Positions 35,097 through 44,653 are shown, counted from the stretch's first letter. The stretch is DNA of 64,000 bases from Pirellulales bacterium (GCA_035546535.1 DASZWQ010000138.1:1-64000); one strand, 5' to 3'. Notes: generated from the letters alone by a model not told the origin. Program-made: numbers and translations.

Positions 35097-36575
35097 ATGA
35101 CGACCGCCACCGCCCGCAGTGCCAAGAAGTCTCCGGCTATCGAGCAAACCAAGCTGTTGATCGATAACAAATGGGTCGATCCGGTCGAGCGGGGCACGTT
35201 CGAAACGCTCAACCCGGCCACTGGCGAAGTGATCGCCGAAGTGGCCGCGGGCACGGCCGCCGATATCGACCGCGCCGTGCAGGCCGCACGCCGCGCCTTG
35301 GAAGAAGGCCCCTGGCATACGATGGATGCCGCTGACCGCGGACGGCTGCTGTCGAAGTTGGCCGACCTGGTTGACGCCAACGCTCAGGACCTGGCAGCGC
35401 TCGAATCGCTGAATTCCGGCAAGACCATCAACGACTCGGCCGGCGACATGGTGGGGGTGGCCAACACGCTGCGTTATTACGCCGGCTGGGCCGATAAGAT
35501 CGAAGGTCGCACCGTGCCGGTACGCGGCAGCTTCCTGTCGTATACGTTGCGGCAGCCGGTGGGCGTGGTTGGTCAGATCATCCCCTGGAACTTTCCGTTG
35601 CTGATGCTGGCCTGGAAGTGGGGCCCGGCGTTGGCCTGCGGCAACACGATCGTGATGAAGCCGGCCGAGCAGACGCCGCTCACGGCGCTGCGGATCGGCG
35701 AGTTGGCGATCGAAGCCGGCTTCCCGCCCGGCGTGGTCAACCTGATCAACGGTTTTGGCGAAACGGCGGGCGCGGCGCTGGTTACGCATCCTGACGTCGA
35801 CAAGATTGCTTTTACCGGCCATGTCGACACGGCAAAGATCATTCAGAAGGCTGCGGCCGATTCACTGAAACGCGTCACGTTTGAATTGGGCGGCAAGAGC
35901 CCGAACGTGATTTTTGCCGATGCCGATCTCGACGAAGCCGTGGCCGGCGCGTTCCATGCCATTTATTTCCACGGCGGCCAATGCTGCACGGCCGGCAGCC
36001 GGTTGTTCGTCGAAGACAAGATCCGCAAGGAGTTCGTCGAGCGCCTGGCGGAAAAGGCGAAGCAACGCCGCGTCGGCAATCCCCTCGAAGCGACGACCGA
36101 GCAAGGCCCACAGGTTTCGCAGGAGCAGATGGACAAGATCCTGGGCTACGTCGAGATTGGCAAAAAGCAAGGCGCCAAGCTGGTGACGGGCGGCAAGCGC
36201 AGCGGCGAGCAGGGCTTCTTTGTCGAGCCCACGATCTTCGACAATGTGGGGGACGAGATGGCCATCGCGCGGGACGAAATTTTTGGTCCGGTTGTGAGCG
36301 TGCTGCCGTTCCGCAGCTTCGGCGAAGTAACCGAGCGCGCCAACAAGACGAACTATGGATTGGCCGCGGCCGTGTGGACCAAGGATCTCGACAAGGCTCA
36401 CTTGTACGCCAAACGCGTCAAGGCGGGTACCGTGTGGGTGAATTGCTACCACGTGGTCGACAGCACCACTCCGTTCGGCGGGTTCAAGCAATCGGGCCAG
36501 GGACGCGAAAACGGCGAAGCCGCCCTGGAACATTACACCGAGTTGAAGACGGTGACCGTCAAGCTCAACGGTTGA
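35097..36575 (+). CDS. NAD-dependent aldehyde dehydrogenase
   Basis: A 492-residue aldehyde dehydrogenase oxidising an aldehyde to the acid with NAD(P)+. PWNFPLLML near 161 begins the cofactor fold, Glu263 lies in FELGGKSPN, and catalytic Cys297 follows GQC (GGQCCTAGS). The C-terminal [15 protein letters not shown] is typical of the betaine-aldehyde/retinal ALDH group. Length is normal. ATG follows GGGAG. The substrate cannot be set from sequence. Confidence 0.95.
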   Translation: MTTATARSAKKSPAIEQTKLLIDNKWVDPVERGTFETLNPATGEVIAEVAAGTAADIDRAVQAARRALEEGPWHTMDAADRGRLLSKLADLVDANAQDLAALESLNSGKTINDSAGDMVGVANTLRYYAGWADKIEGRTVPVRGSFLSYTLRQPVGVVGQIIPWNFPLLMLAWKWGPALACGNTIVMKPAEQTPLTALRIGELAIEAGFPPGVVNLINGFGETAGAALVTHPDVDKIAFTGHVDTAKIIQKAAADSLKRVTFELGGKSPNVIFADADLDEAVAGAFHAIYFHGGQCCTAGSRLFVEDKIRKEFVERLAEKAKQRRVGNPLEATTEQGPQVSQEQMDKILGYVEIGKKQGAKLVTGGKRSGEQGFFVEPTIFDNVGDEMAIARDEIFGPVVSVLPFRSFGEVTERANKTNYGLAAAVWTKDLDKAHLYAKRVKAGTVWVNCYHVVDSTTPFGGFKQSGQGRENGEAALEHYTELKTVTVKLNG

Positions 36576-36591
36576 AACTGCAGGTCCGCAC

Positions 36592-36900
36592 GTGCGAATC
36601 ATCTTCGAGTTCGTGGGAGGACCACGCGACGGAGAGCGGCTGCTCGGCAATGCCGACGAAGAGACGTTCACCGAAGCAGGTGGCTACTATCGGCACACCA
36701 GCGGCGCGACCGTCGGGGGACGCTTCTGGTGTACGTGCGAGTACACCGTCGCGGCCTTGCAATCGATACCACTTGCGGACATCGAGCAGCTGGAACTGGC
36801 GGGATATCGGTTTCGCGGCCACGTGTACGAGATCGTGGCGCGGCGAAACTACCGTGGCATGCTCGTGGCGCGGGCCCAACATCGACATGCGGCCGAGTGA
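36592..36900 (+). CDS. Small 'FVGGPxDG' protein
   Basis: A 102-residue soluble protein with a GTG start, 16 bases after the ALDH stop and probably co-transcribed with it. The N-terminus (FEFVGGPRDGERL) shows an FxGGPxDG motif, which recurs in the otherwise different protein at 61233-61622. The rest has YRHTSGA and two Cys (CTCEY). The family is unknown; the motif is common in small planctomycete proteins as far as I recall. Confidence 0.6.
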   Translation: MRIIFEFVGGPRDGERLLGNADEETFTEAGGYYRHTSGATVGGRFWCTCEYTVAALQSIPLADIEQLELAGYRFRGHVYEIVARRNYRGMLVARAQHRHAAE

Positions 36901-36922
36901 GCAGGTCGTTGGCAGCTCTGCC

Positions 36923-37963
36923 TTACTTCTTTAGCGTGCCGAAGAGTCCCTGACTGTCGCCCAGCGCATTGAACAATCCGGTCGTGGCAACCGGCGCCGG
37001 CTGATCGAGTACGACGCTCGGTGGCGGCGGTGGGGCTGGCGCGACCGGAGGCGGAGCCGCCGGAGGTGTGGCCGGTTTGGCGCCGGCCGACGCATTTGGC
37101 GGCGGCGTGATTGCAAGCGGAGCATTGGCTGCCGGCTTGTCGTCTTTGATGTCCGGCTTACTTGCCACTTGCTCCGCGGGTTCGTCAAAGACCGCTTCAG
37201 CTGTAACGGGGATGGCCGACTTGGCGCTGGCCGCGATGCTTTCACCGCGGAAGCTCAGCAGGCCGCGCTCGTTCGTGCCGCGCGCGTCGCCGTAGATCGA
37301 GCCGCGCTGATAGGGACCGGCGCCAAAGAACCAGGTGTTCTTGGCGTCGGCAACGACCGGGAAGGTGCCCGACTGCCATATCGGCTTACCCGTTTGCTGG
37401 TTGTAGGCAAACAGCGCAATCTTGGCGATGCCCGCCTGGTTAGTCGTCTTGGCGAAAGGAATTTCCGGAATGGCCGACGGCACGCCCGGCGTGCCCAGAT
37501 TCGGCAGATTCGTGGCGGGGATGCCGATCATCACGCTACTGCTATTGGTCCCCAACACGCCGGCGCGGGCCTCGACAATGTATTTCGCCGAGGCGCGGTC
37601 GGGCTTCAATTGCACGCCGTTGGAGAGCATCGCCTGTCGCAGCGTGCCGATCAGGTAGTGCTGATCGGCAAAGCCGGTGAGCCGATCGGTATCGAGATAG
37701 ATTTCCTTGCCGGCAAGCGGTTGCAGATTGATCTCGTTGACGGCGCGGTCGATGGCCGAGGACATCAACATCTGTTCGGTCGCCGTGCGGGCCGAATCCG
37801 AGCTGCGCGTGGCGCCGCAGCCGACCAGGAGCGCCAGGCCGAGGGCCACCGCCGGGCAAAGGCTCGCGCGAGCGAATGCGCATGACGCCGGACGCGCGCA
37901 GCGCACGGCGTTACGCGCAGAGCATTTCGCACGCTCGGATTGGATCGGATCCGATGGCATCAC
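36923..37963 (-). CDS. Lipoprotein with Pro/Ala-rich C-terminus
   Basis: A 346-residue protein whose hydrophobic signal ends in LALLVGC (Cys49). The N-region before it is unusually long and basic, so translation may begin further in. A compact domain (about 60-240) has SAIDRAVNEINLQPLAGKEIYLDT and RQAMLSNGVQLK, reminiscent of LpoB/curli-assembly-like lipoprotein folds. A Pro/Ala-rich disordered tail follows (270-330). It is probably anchored in the envelope. Function unknown. Confidence 0.7.
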   Translation of the reverse strand: MMPSDPIQSERAKCSARNAVRCARPASCAFARASLCPAVALGLALLVGCGATRSSDSARTATEQMLMSSAIDRAVNEINLQPLAGKEIYLDTDRLTGFADQHYLIGTLRQAMLSNGVQLKPDRASAKYIVEARAGVLGTNSSSVMIGIPATNLPNLGTPGVPSAIPEIPFAKTTNQAGIAKIALFAYNQQTGKPIWQSGTFPVVADAKNTWFFGAGPYQRGSIYGDARGTNERGLLSFRGESIAASAKSAIPVTAEAVFDEPAEQVASKPDIKDDKPAANAPLAITPPPNASAGAKPATPPAAPPPVAPAPPPPPSVVLDQPAPVATTGLFNALGDSQGLFGTLKK

Positions 37964-38207
37964 GGCCTCAAGGGGTTGCTCGAACCGATCAACGCGCTCA
38001 GATCGGTCACGAGTGGGCCGCGGATTCTAGCCGATGCCTTGCACGGTCAGAAACCCGAGTTCGCGCCGCCGGCGCGCGAATGGGAAAGATATTCAAAGGT
38101 GGCAATCGAGAGTTGCCGGCCACCCTGGGGGTTGGCGGCAAAACGGCGCCTGAACCGTCGTTTGCTGAAGTCGGCAACGCCAGCGCGCCAGCAATGCTAT
38201 GCCGGCG

Positions 38208-40136
38208 TTACTCCGCGTCGGCTGCCGGATCGTCGTAGAAGTGCGTGGTCTCTTCTTCGGTCAGCTTCGTATCGAGCGAAGGGCAATTGAGCTCGGCGCG
38301 GAAGCGGTGCGTGCCGGGCGTTTCGGCGCGGGCCTTGATCTTGTAGATCATCTCGCGCCCCATCTCCAGAACCGGAATCGTCTTGATTACCACGATGCCG
38401 GGCTTCAGCTCATGCGCTCCGCCTTCGACCGCAACCGGTTCGATGCCGTTGGAAAAATAGGCCGTGACGTCGATCGCATCGGCGCTCTTCGAGCCGCGAT
38501 TGCGCACGTGAACCTCGTACACCATGTCCACGCCGGTGGGGACCGGCCCCGAAGGATCGACCACTTCCAGCGTCAGGTCGGCCACGGCCTCGACCATGGT
38601 CTTGGCGATGGCCGCTTGCTGCACTTCACGATCGGCCACGCACTGCACTTCGAGCTGGTTCGAGCCCGAGGCTCGCAAGATGCACTTCAAGGTCAGCGTG
38701 GCTTCGCCGTTGGCTTCCAGCGAACCGACGTTCCAGTTGACGGTCTTGGTTTCTTCCGCCAGATGGCCCGATGAATTGCAGGAAACGAACTCGGCCCCCT
38801 GCGGCAGGCGGGCGCTGACTTTGAGATTCTGCGCCGCCGCGTTGCCCGTGTTCTTCACGTGTACGTCGAACGACGTAGGCGTGCCGGCGAATTGCATCTT
38901 CGGTCCCTTGGCGGTGACGGTGAGCGCTGCGCGGCGCACCGTGACTTCTTCTTCCAAGGTGGCCGAGATGTCGCCCGTGGCCTTGGCCTCGGCATGGATC
39001 GACACCTGTCCGGCCTGGCGAGCGATGAGCTCGATTTCGATCGTCTTGCTTTCGCCGGCGCGCAACACGCCCAGTGGATGGCTGGCCGGCGCGCCGTCAC
39101 CCGGATTCAGCGGCATGAGCGTGATCAACACGTTTTCGGCGTCGCCGGTGCCGGGATTCGACAAATGCAGTTTGTAGGTCGTGCGTTCGCCGAAGGCGAC
39201 TTCACGCGCGCCATCCAGGCTCAGGGCCAGCTTCGGTTCCTGCACTTCGACCATCGTCTGGCTGGCGACCGGAGCTTGCGTCCAGCGCACCGCCAACTCG
39301 AACGGCTGGCTCTTGCGCGGAATGATATTGATCGATAGCTCTTCCTTGCTCTGCGCGGCCAGCGTTCCCAGCTTCCAGCACATGCCGTCCTGGCTCGCGG
39401 CGGGCTCGGTCGAGCCGCTCGTGCCTTTCGCGTCCACGACTTCGGCGAAATCGGGCACGACGATCGTCACGACCACGTCCTGCGCCGACATGGCGCCCGT
39501 GTTCTTCAACACCAGCTTGTACGTGGATTGCTTGCCGACGGAAATCTTGCGCGGGCCGACGGTTTCGACGCTGATGCTCGGACTGCTCGCGCCGTGGACC
39601 ACCGTGGCGTCCGCCGCGGCGGCGGTCGGGGCCGGAGTCGTGGGCGAAATGTCTTCGTCCTCAGCCGTGATCGCGCGGGCCACGCGCGGCACGCCGTCAC
39701 TCGCCGAGGCATCCTCATCGGCCGCGGTGGGCTGCTGCGGTTTGCGGGTCGCCGCGCCCAGCGGCGGGGCATGCGCGGTTGCCGCCTCATCGACCACGCG
39801 GCGCTTGCTGGGCTGCACGTCGCGCGGTGCCCCGCCACGCTGCGTCATTTGCGAATTGCTCGGGCGCGGAGCCACGCCATCATCATAGTAGGCGCCCGTG
39901 CGCTGCTGCGGACGGCGCTGCTGTGCTTGTTGCTGAGGACTGCGCGTCGGACGCTGATTCGTCGGGCGGCCGTCGCCGCGGTAGCCGCCGACCAGCGAAC
40001 GACCGAACTGCTGAAAGCGCTGCTGGATGCTCGAGCCGTCATCATCACCATCGCCGTTTTGTGCCTGCGCGGTGACGGGCGGCAGCATCAATCCTGCGAC
40101 GCACAAAATGGCCGATACGCGGAATCTGGAGAACAT
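38208..40136 (-). CDS. OmcB-like DUF11 repeat surface protein
   Basis: A 642-residue exported protein. The signal peptide ends near VTAQAQ. Residues ~30-190 are low complexity (poly-Gln/Arg, Pro and Asp/Glu). Four Ig-like DUF11/CARDB modules follow, each with a KLxLxNxG-type strand: YKLVLKNTGAMSAQDVVV, YKLHLSNPGTGDAENVLI, FDVHVKNTGNAAAQNLKV and YEVHVRNRGSKSADAIDV. This architecture resembles the large outer-membrane cysteine-rich proteins of PVC bacteria, but Cys are few here. Likely a cell-surface structural or adhesive protein. Confidence 0.85.
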   Translation of the reverse strand: MFSRFRVSAILCVAGLMLPPVTAQAQNGDGDDDGSSIQQRFQQFGRSLVGGYRGDGRPTNQRPTRSPQQQAQQRRPQQRTGAYYDDGVAPRPSNSQMTQRGGAPRDVQPSKRRVVDEAATAHAPPLGAATRKPQQPTAADEDASASDGVPRVARAITAEDEDISPTTPAPTAAAADATVVHGASSPSISVETVGPRKISVGKQSTYKLVLKNTGAMSAQDVVVTIVVPDFAEVVDAKGTSGSTEPAASQDGMCWKLGTLAAQSKEELSINIIPRKSQPFELAVRWTQAPVASQTMVEVQEPKLALSLDGAREVAFGERTTYKLHLSNPGTGDAENVLITLMPLNPGDGAPASHPLGVLRAGESKTIEIELIARQAGQVSIHAEAKATGDISATLEEEVTVRRAALTVTAKGPKMQFAGTPTSFDVHVKNTGNAAAQNLKVSARLPQGAEFVSCNSSGHLAEETKTVNWNVGSLEANGEATLTLKCILRASGSNQLEVQCVADREVQQAAIAKTMVEAVADLTLEVVDPSGPVPTGVDMVYEVHVRNRGSKSADAIDVTAYFSNGIEPVAVEGGAHELKPGIVVIKTIPVLEMGREMIYKIKARAETPGTHRFRAELNCPSLDTKLTEEETTHFYDDPAADAE

Positions 40137-40382
40137 GATTGCTTCCTGCTTTTGCGCCCGGTTCAGGCAGTTCGTCGAATGTATCGGCCAGGTGAACTTG
40201 GCGAGTTTAATCGGTTTCTCTCAACGAACTGAGGAAGCCGACGGTAGCGAGGCGCGATAGCAGGCGGGCTGCAAGCATCCATGCGCGCATTGCATCGCAT
40301 CGCATCGTTAAAGAGGAACGCCGCAGAGGCGAGCTAACAGATCGGTAAAACGTCCTTCAGTCGCGCGAGCAGGCGCCCGGTC

Positions 40383-40946
40383 TCAGACGGATTTGGCCAC
40401 ACTGTGCCGTTCTTGCGCGGCGGCCTCGCGAAACGAGCGCGTGGCGACCATGACGAAGCTGCCGCCGACGAAACCGAGAAAGCCGCCCAGCACCGCGGCC
40501 GAGAAACTGCCCAGGACGATGCCCGCCAGGTTGGCCGGCACGACGAGCACTAGCGCCGCGCTACCAAGCAGCAGTCCGGCCAGGGCGGCACTTGCGGTAA
40601 TGATGACCAACCTTCGGCCAAAGCCACGCTGATCGCGCAATGGCGTTGCTGGCGCGTAACGGATCATGGGATCGCTGCCTGGCGACTCGCGCGGCGGGCG
40701 CGGCGCCTGCGCCGTCTGGCGCGTGCCGAACGCGTTTCCCGCCACGTGTGCTGCGGCGAGAATGAGAAACCAGACGAGCGACACCCCGGCCGTGGCGCCA
40801 AAGCGCTGAAAAACCAGTGCGATCAAAGCACAGCCAGCGGTGCCGATCAACACAGAGCGGGTGCCAAATTGCAGCGATTTGTGCAACCGCCGATCGCTGT
40901 CTCGTTGATCGCTGTCTCGTTGATCGCCGTCTCGTTGGTCACTCAT
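40383..40946 (-). CDS. Membrane protein with repeated acidic/basic N-terminus
   Basis: A 187-residue protein with a hydrophilic N-terminus encoded by three 15-bp tandem repeats (DQRDS repeated). Hydrophobic segments follow at about 25-45, 50-70 and 112-165. The last is Gly/Ala/Leu-rich. No family recognised; it is likely an inner-membrane protein. Confidence 0.6.
   Translation of the reverse strand: MSDQRDGDQRDSDQRDSDRRLHKSLQFGTRSVLIGTAGCALIALVFQRFGATAGVSLVWFLILAAAHVAGNAFGTRQTAQAPRPPRESPGSDPMIRYAPATPLRDQRGFGRRLVIITASAALAGLLLGSAALVLVVPANLAGIVLGSFSAAVLGGFLGFVGGSFVMVATRSFREAAAQERHSVAKSV
40892..40936. repeat. Three 15-bp tandem repeats inside a coding region
   Basis: GATCGCTGTCTCGTT occurs exactly at 40892 and 40907 and with one change at 40922. 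Fifteen bases is a whole number of codons, so the encoded DQRDS unit is repeated in frame. A slippage-prone variable site in the N-terminus of the membrane protein. Confidence 0.8.
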
Positions 40947-41237
40947 GCAGAAGCCTGTCTCGGTGCTCGTGCATCTGTATGGTATCACGCCACCGGGAAA
41001 CTTACAGCACAATGTGTGCCGATTGGTGCTCCCGGTATCTGCGCGGCCAAGCGACACACATCACAAGAGCCTGGTGCTTTGCGGCGCGCCCGTGCCGCGG
41101 GAGGCCACGCGGCGTCGACGAAGTTGGTCGAGCCACAAGAATTACCTTTACATCCGCGCACCATTCCGTTAATGTCGGCGGGCGTGTGGGGACCATGGAA
41201 GGGTGACGTATTCTCAGTTTGGGGAGACCCCTTGGTC

Positions 41238-41573
41238 ATGAAGACCGAACTTCGAGAGGCGATGACTTCCGGCGTATACGTCGAATTTCGGGACGCCTCG
41301 GGCAACACTGTCGGTCAAGCCCTGTACACGGATTGGCGAGGGCAGCCGGTGCCGGCCGTGGGCGACATGATCGCCAGCGACGTGCAAGCGCCCGGAAGCA
41401 ACACGACCGAAAAATTATGCGGTCGCGTGGTTTCGCGCCAATTCGAGTTGCAGTGCGAGCTCGATGGCACTCCCTGCGTGTGGGTGCAGTTGATCGTGGC
41501 TGCCAATTATCCGGTGCGCGAAGGACGCCGCGGCAACGCGAGCCGGCACGATGCGCGGTTTTCGCGCAATTAG
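41238..41573 (+). CDS. Small protein of unknown function
   Basis: A 111-residue soluble protein. ATG 41238 follows GGGGAG; an in-frame ATG at 41172 lacks a ribosome site. The sequence alternates short strands (VYVEFRDASGNTVGQALY, FELQCELDGTPCVWVQLIVAA), suggesting a small beta protein, and has a basic C-terminus. No family recognised; flanked by a membrane-protein gene and bioB. Confidence 0.5.
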   Translation: MKTELREAMTSGVYVEFRDASGNTVGQALYTDWRGQPVPAVGDMIASDVQAPGSNTTEKLCGRVVSRQFELQCELDGTPCVWVQLIVAANYPVREGRRGNASRHDARFSRN

Positions 41574-41672
41574 CCGCGCGCCGGCGCGGTCGAGAAGGGA
41601 ACTGTGATGTGCACTGGTGGACGAGTCACCCGTGGCACGCGCGCGTAAAGAAAAACGACGGTCAGCCGCACC

Positions 41673-42707
41673 TTATTTCGCGCGGTAGGCGGCTTCTTCG
41701 CCACGGGTGATCTCGAAGCCCATTTCTTCGATCATCCGATAGTCGGCCTCGGGCGCTTGCCCTTTGGTCGTGAGATAGTCCCCCACGAACAGGCTGTTGG
41801 CGATGTACAGCCCTAACGGCTGCAGACTGCCCAGGTGCATTTCGCGGCCGCCGGCGATGCGCAGCTCGCGCGATGGATTGACGAAGCGGAACATCGCCAG
41901 CACCTTCAGGCAGTAGCGCGGATTGAGGTCTTGCCGGCCGGCCAGCGGCGTGCCGTCGATCGGGTTGAGGAAATTCACGGGAATCGATTCCACGCCCAGC
42001 TCGCGCAGGTGCATGGCCATTTGCACGATATCGCGGTCGCGCTCGCCCATGCCGATGATGCCGCCCGAGCACAGTTCCATGCCGGCGTTGCGCACGGCCC
42101 GCAGCGTGGCCACGCGATCGGCGTAGGTGTGCGTGGTGCAAATGTCGGCGTAATGCTCTTCGCCGGTGTTGAGGTTGTGGTTCACCTTGTCGACGCCGCA
42201 GTCCTTTAACTGCTGAGCCTGGTCAGGCGTGAGCAGGCCCAGGCAGGCGCAAATCTGCAGGCCGTACTTTTCCTTGATCTCGGGCACGATCTTGGTCACG
42301 GCGGCCATTTCGCGTTCGTTCGGGCCGCGTGCCGAGATGACGATGCAGTACGTCTTGGCCCCGCGCTCGGCGGCGATCCGCGCACCGTCCAGCATCTTGT
42401 CGCGCGACAGCAGGTTGTAACGCGGAATCTCGGCTTCGGAAACTTTCGACTGCGAACAGTAGGAACAGTCCTCGGGGCACAGCCCGCTTTTCGCGTTCAT
42501 CAGGAAGTAAAGCTGCACGGTCTTGCCGAACCAGCGGCGTCGGAGGCGGTAGGCGGCCGAGATGATGTCCAAGATCTCGTCATCGCCGGCGTGAATGATT
42601 CCCAAGGCCTCGTCGAAGGTGACCTCGTGGCCCGCGAGCACGCGTTCGGCCAGTTGCTGCCAGCGGCTCGCATTGTCCGTGGTGGTATGCGGGGCAAGAT
42701 CGAGCAT
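41673..42707 (-). CDS. bioB: Biotin synthase
   Basis: A 344-residue radical-SAM enzyme inserting sulfur into dethiobiotin, the last step of biotin synthesis. The [4Fe-4S] motif is C77-x3-C81-x2-C84. Further landmarks are RYNLLSRDKMLDGA, HNLNTGEEHYADI, GGIIGMGERDRDIV and NFLNPIDGTPLAG. ATG 42707 lies eight bases after AGGAG. No other bio gene is near, so precursor supply is encoded elsewhere. The longer upstream frame is not supported. Confidence 0.97.
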   Translation of the reverse strand: MLDLAPHTTTDNASRWQQLAERVLAGHEVTFDEALGIIHAGDDEILDIISAAYRLRRRWFGKTVQLYFLMNAKSGLCPEDCSYCSQSKVSEAEIPRYNLLSRDKMLDGARIAAERGAKTYCIVISARGPNEREMAAVTKIVPEIKEKYGLQICACLGLLTPDQAQQLKDCGVDKVNHNLNTGEEHYADICTTHTYADRVATLRAVRNAGMELCSGGIIGMGERDRDIVQMAMHLRELGVESIPVNFLNPIDGTPLAGRQDLNPRYCLKVLAMFRFVNPSRELRIAGGREMHLGSLQPLGLYIANSLFVGDYLTTKGQAPEADYRMIEEMGFEITRGEEAAYRAK

Positions 42708-42971
42708 TCGTCGAACTCCTGAGATCCGGTGGCGGCCGGCCGAACGGCCGATTGGCCTAAGTATCGCCGAGAAAGCGGATTTCACAAGCCGTGCTGGTGC
42801 GGCACGCACCACGTGGTCGATATCCAAGGAGCGGGCCCGCGGCCGGCTTCGGCTTGGCACCAGGCCTGTTTCGACCCACAATAGAAATAGAGCGGCACTG
42901 AGAGATAAGAGATACGGAGCTGGCCATGCACTCATCGCCGAGGGCCGCTCGGAAATCGCCGAGGAATTCGC

Positions 42972-43529
42972 ATGTCGCGATTGCATCTAGTGCGCGTGGG
43001 AACCATGGGCGTGGTCGGTCGCTTCGACGCGGCCGAGGCGGGCCGGTACGCGCGCCATACGCGGGTCGTGGTGCGAACCGCGCGAGGCATGGAAATCGGT
43101 GAGGTGCTCAGTCCGCCCGACGAGTTGGGTTCGACCCACGACCACGAGGGAACCATCCTCCGCGCGATGACGATCGAGGACCGGCTGTTGGAAAGTCGGC
43201 TTGCGAAAAATTCGCATGCTGCCTTCGCCGCCTGTCAGCAGCGTTTGAACGAACGTGGGTTGTCCGCGTGCCTGATGGACGTCGAGCATTTGTTCGACGG
43301 GCGGACGCTCGTATTTTATTTCCTGGGGGACGTGCCGGCCGAAGTCGAGCACGTCACCGGCGAACTGGCCGAGGTCTACGAGGCAAAAGCGCAGTTTCGC
43401 AACTTTGCCGACACGCTCACCAACGGTTGCGGTCCCGACTGCGGCACCGAATCGGCCGCGGGACATGGCTGCACCAGTTGCGCGACGGGCTGCGCCGTGG
43501 CAAGCGCCTGCTCGACGCGGCGAAATTAA
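42972..43529 (+). CDS. PSP1-domain protein with Cys-rich tail
   Basis: A 185-residue protein. GAGG lies seven bases before the ATG. Residues 1-145 fit a PSP1/YaaT-type domain: VVVRTARGMEIGEVLSPP, LNERGLSACLMDVEHLFDGRTLVFYF, EVYEAKAQFR. The last ~35 residues hold seven Cys (GCGPDCG, HGCTSCATGC, ACSTRR), a pattern suited to a metal or Fe-S site. YaaT-like PSP1 proteins take part in phosphorelay control and RNA processing complexes in firmicutes, where related proteins carry Fe-S clusters. Role in planctomycetes is unknown. Confidence 0.82.
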   Translation: MSRLHLVRVGTMGVVGRFDAAEAGRYARHTRVVVRTARGMEIGEVLSPPDELGSTHDHEGTILRAMTIEDRLLESRLAKNSHAAFAACQQRLNERGLSACLMDVEHLFDGRTLVFYFLGDVPAEVEHVTGELAEVYEAKAQFRNFADTLTNGCGPDCGTESAAGHGCTSCATGCAVASACSTRRN

Positions 43530-43560
43530 TTCGGGCCGGTCGGCGAATGGGCTACTTACT

Positions 43561-43629
43561 AGCCCGACGCGCCAGCGAGGGATGTTCGTCGGTCAACTTC
43601 CTGATCATCCCTCGCTGGCGCTTCGGGCT
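43561..43629. repeat. 24-bp-arm inverted repeat (LARRASEG type)
   Basis: Bases 43561-43584 and 43606-43629 are inverted repeats with 23 of 24 positions paired and a 21-base loop. Arms begin AGCCCGACGCGCCAGCGAGG. Translation of one arm gives LARRASEG, a peptide often seen in spurious planctomycete ORFs, so this looks like a genome-wide repeat. No tail of T follows. It lies 31 bases after the PSP1 gene stop. Confidence 0.85.
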
Positions 43630-43658
43630 GGTGTGACACGCCTGCCGAACTGCTGGAC

Positions 43659-43696
43659 GCATACTTATTCGGCTGCGCCGAAAAAGCATGGCACCC
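43659..43696. repeat. 38-bp dispersed hairpin repeat, copy 3
   Basis: Same length and plan as the copies at 21175 and 21373. The stem here is TTCGGC-TGC-GCCGAA, so both arms have changed together relative to CCGCC/GGCGG, which keeps the pairing. It lies 29 bases after the 24-bp-arm inverted repeat. Confidence 0.75.
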
Positions 43697-43718
43697 TTAC
43701 GGCGCGCAAGCGGCGGAA

Positions 43719-44243
43719 TTACACGCGTCGCGCTGCGGCGTATTCGCGGGCGTTGTGTACGTAGTGTTCGGCCGACAGATGATTGCCAGCGATCTCGGCC
43801 TCGGTCAGCTCGCGCTTGATCTTGCCGGGCAGGCCCATCACGAGCGAGCCGGGCGGAATCTCCACGCCCTCGGTAACGACGGCGCCGACGCCGATGATGG
43901 AATTGGCCCCGACTTTAGCGCCGTTCATCACGACCGAGTGCATGCCGACGACGACGTTGTCGCCGATCTCGGCTCCGTGGACGATGGCGGTGTGACCGAT
44001 CGTGGCGCCGTCGCCGATTGTGCACGGAAAGCCGGGATCGGCGTGGATCACGGCGTTGTCCTGGATGTTCGTCCGCCGGCCGATGCGGATCGGGGCACAA
44101 TCGCCGCGGATCACGGCGTTGAACCACAGGCTCGAATCCTCGCCGATCGTGACATCGCCGGCGATGCGCACTCCTTCGGCCAGGTAGACGCTTGGATGGA
44201 TCTGTTCGCTGCGAAATCGGGCGGAGTCTGAATGCTCGGACAT
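43719..44243 (-). CDS. Gamma-class carbonic anhydrase family protein
   Basis: A 174-residue left-handed beta-helix protein. The zinc-type histidines are seen as His67 (VIHAD), His84 and His89 (GHTAIVHG), with Arg46 and Gln61 as in the Cam/CaiE/YrdA family. Hexapeptide repeats (IGDGATIGH, IGDNVVVGM, VGANSIIGV) run along the chain. Members hydrate CO2 or are of unsettled activity. It starts at ATG 44243; the longer upstream frame is not needed. Confidence 0.9.
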   Translation of the reverse strand: MSEHSDSARFRSEQIHPSVYLAEGVRIAGDVTIGEDSSLWFNAVIRGDCAPIRIGRRTNIQDNAVIHADPGFPCTIGDGATIGHTAIVHGAEIGDNVVVGMHSVVMNGAKVGANSIIGVGAVVTEGVEIPPGSLVMGLPGKIKRELTEAEIAGNHLSAEHYVHNAREYAAARRV

Positions 44244-44329
44244 GAGGGGCCTGCTCTGCGCTTCTTGTAATCTGGTCGCAAGCAAGCGTAACGGCGTTCA
44301 ACGACCAGGGCTAGATACCGCACGCAACT

Positions 44330-44653
44330 TTACCCTGACTTCGCCGCCTCGCTGGGGCGACCCGGCGCCTGATCACGCAAGCGACTTGATACGACCAGGC
44401 TGACCATCTCGGCAACGACGGCTAGCCCGCCGAGCGCGCCGCCACACATGATGCCGCCAAACGCGCCAAGCACAATGGCCGCCCGCTGAGGCTCGACATC
44501 GTGCAGCATCATATCTTGAAAAATGCCCGGCGATATCTTTCCGGCGGCCGCACCGAATGCTCCCCCCAGCACCATCCCAAACAAGGCCACGATCGTAACC
44601 GTGACGACGACCGACACGGCTGTGAGTCGAGTTCTTGCGGACGGATGAGGCAT
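44330..44653 (-). CDS. Small membrane protein
   Basis: A 107-residue protein with two Gly/Ala-rich hydrophobic segments (about 12-38 and 58-90). GAGG lies eight bases before its ATG. No family recognised. It lies 86 bases upstream of the carbonic-anhydrase-like gene on the same strand. Confidence 0.6.
   Translation of the reverse strand: MPHPSARTRLTAVSVVVTVTIVALFGMVLGGAFGAAAGKISPGIFQDMMLHDVEPQRAAIVLGAFGGIMCGGALGGLAVVAEMVSLVVSSRLRDQAPGRPSEAAKSG

Noticed and set aside
34890-35822. N-terminal extension of the NHL-like lipoprotein frame to 604 codons
   Set aside because: The extension is antisense to the aldehyde dehydrogenase and precedes a clear lipobox signal at the 34889 start.
21175-43696. 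CRISPR array from the 38-bp copies
   Set aside because: Only three copies with irregular distances of about 160 bases and 22 kb, and no cas genes.
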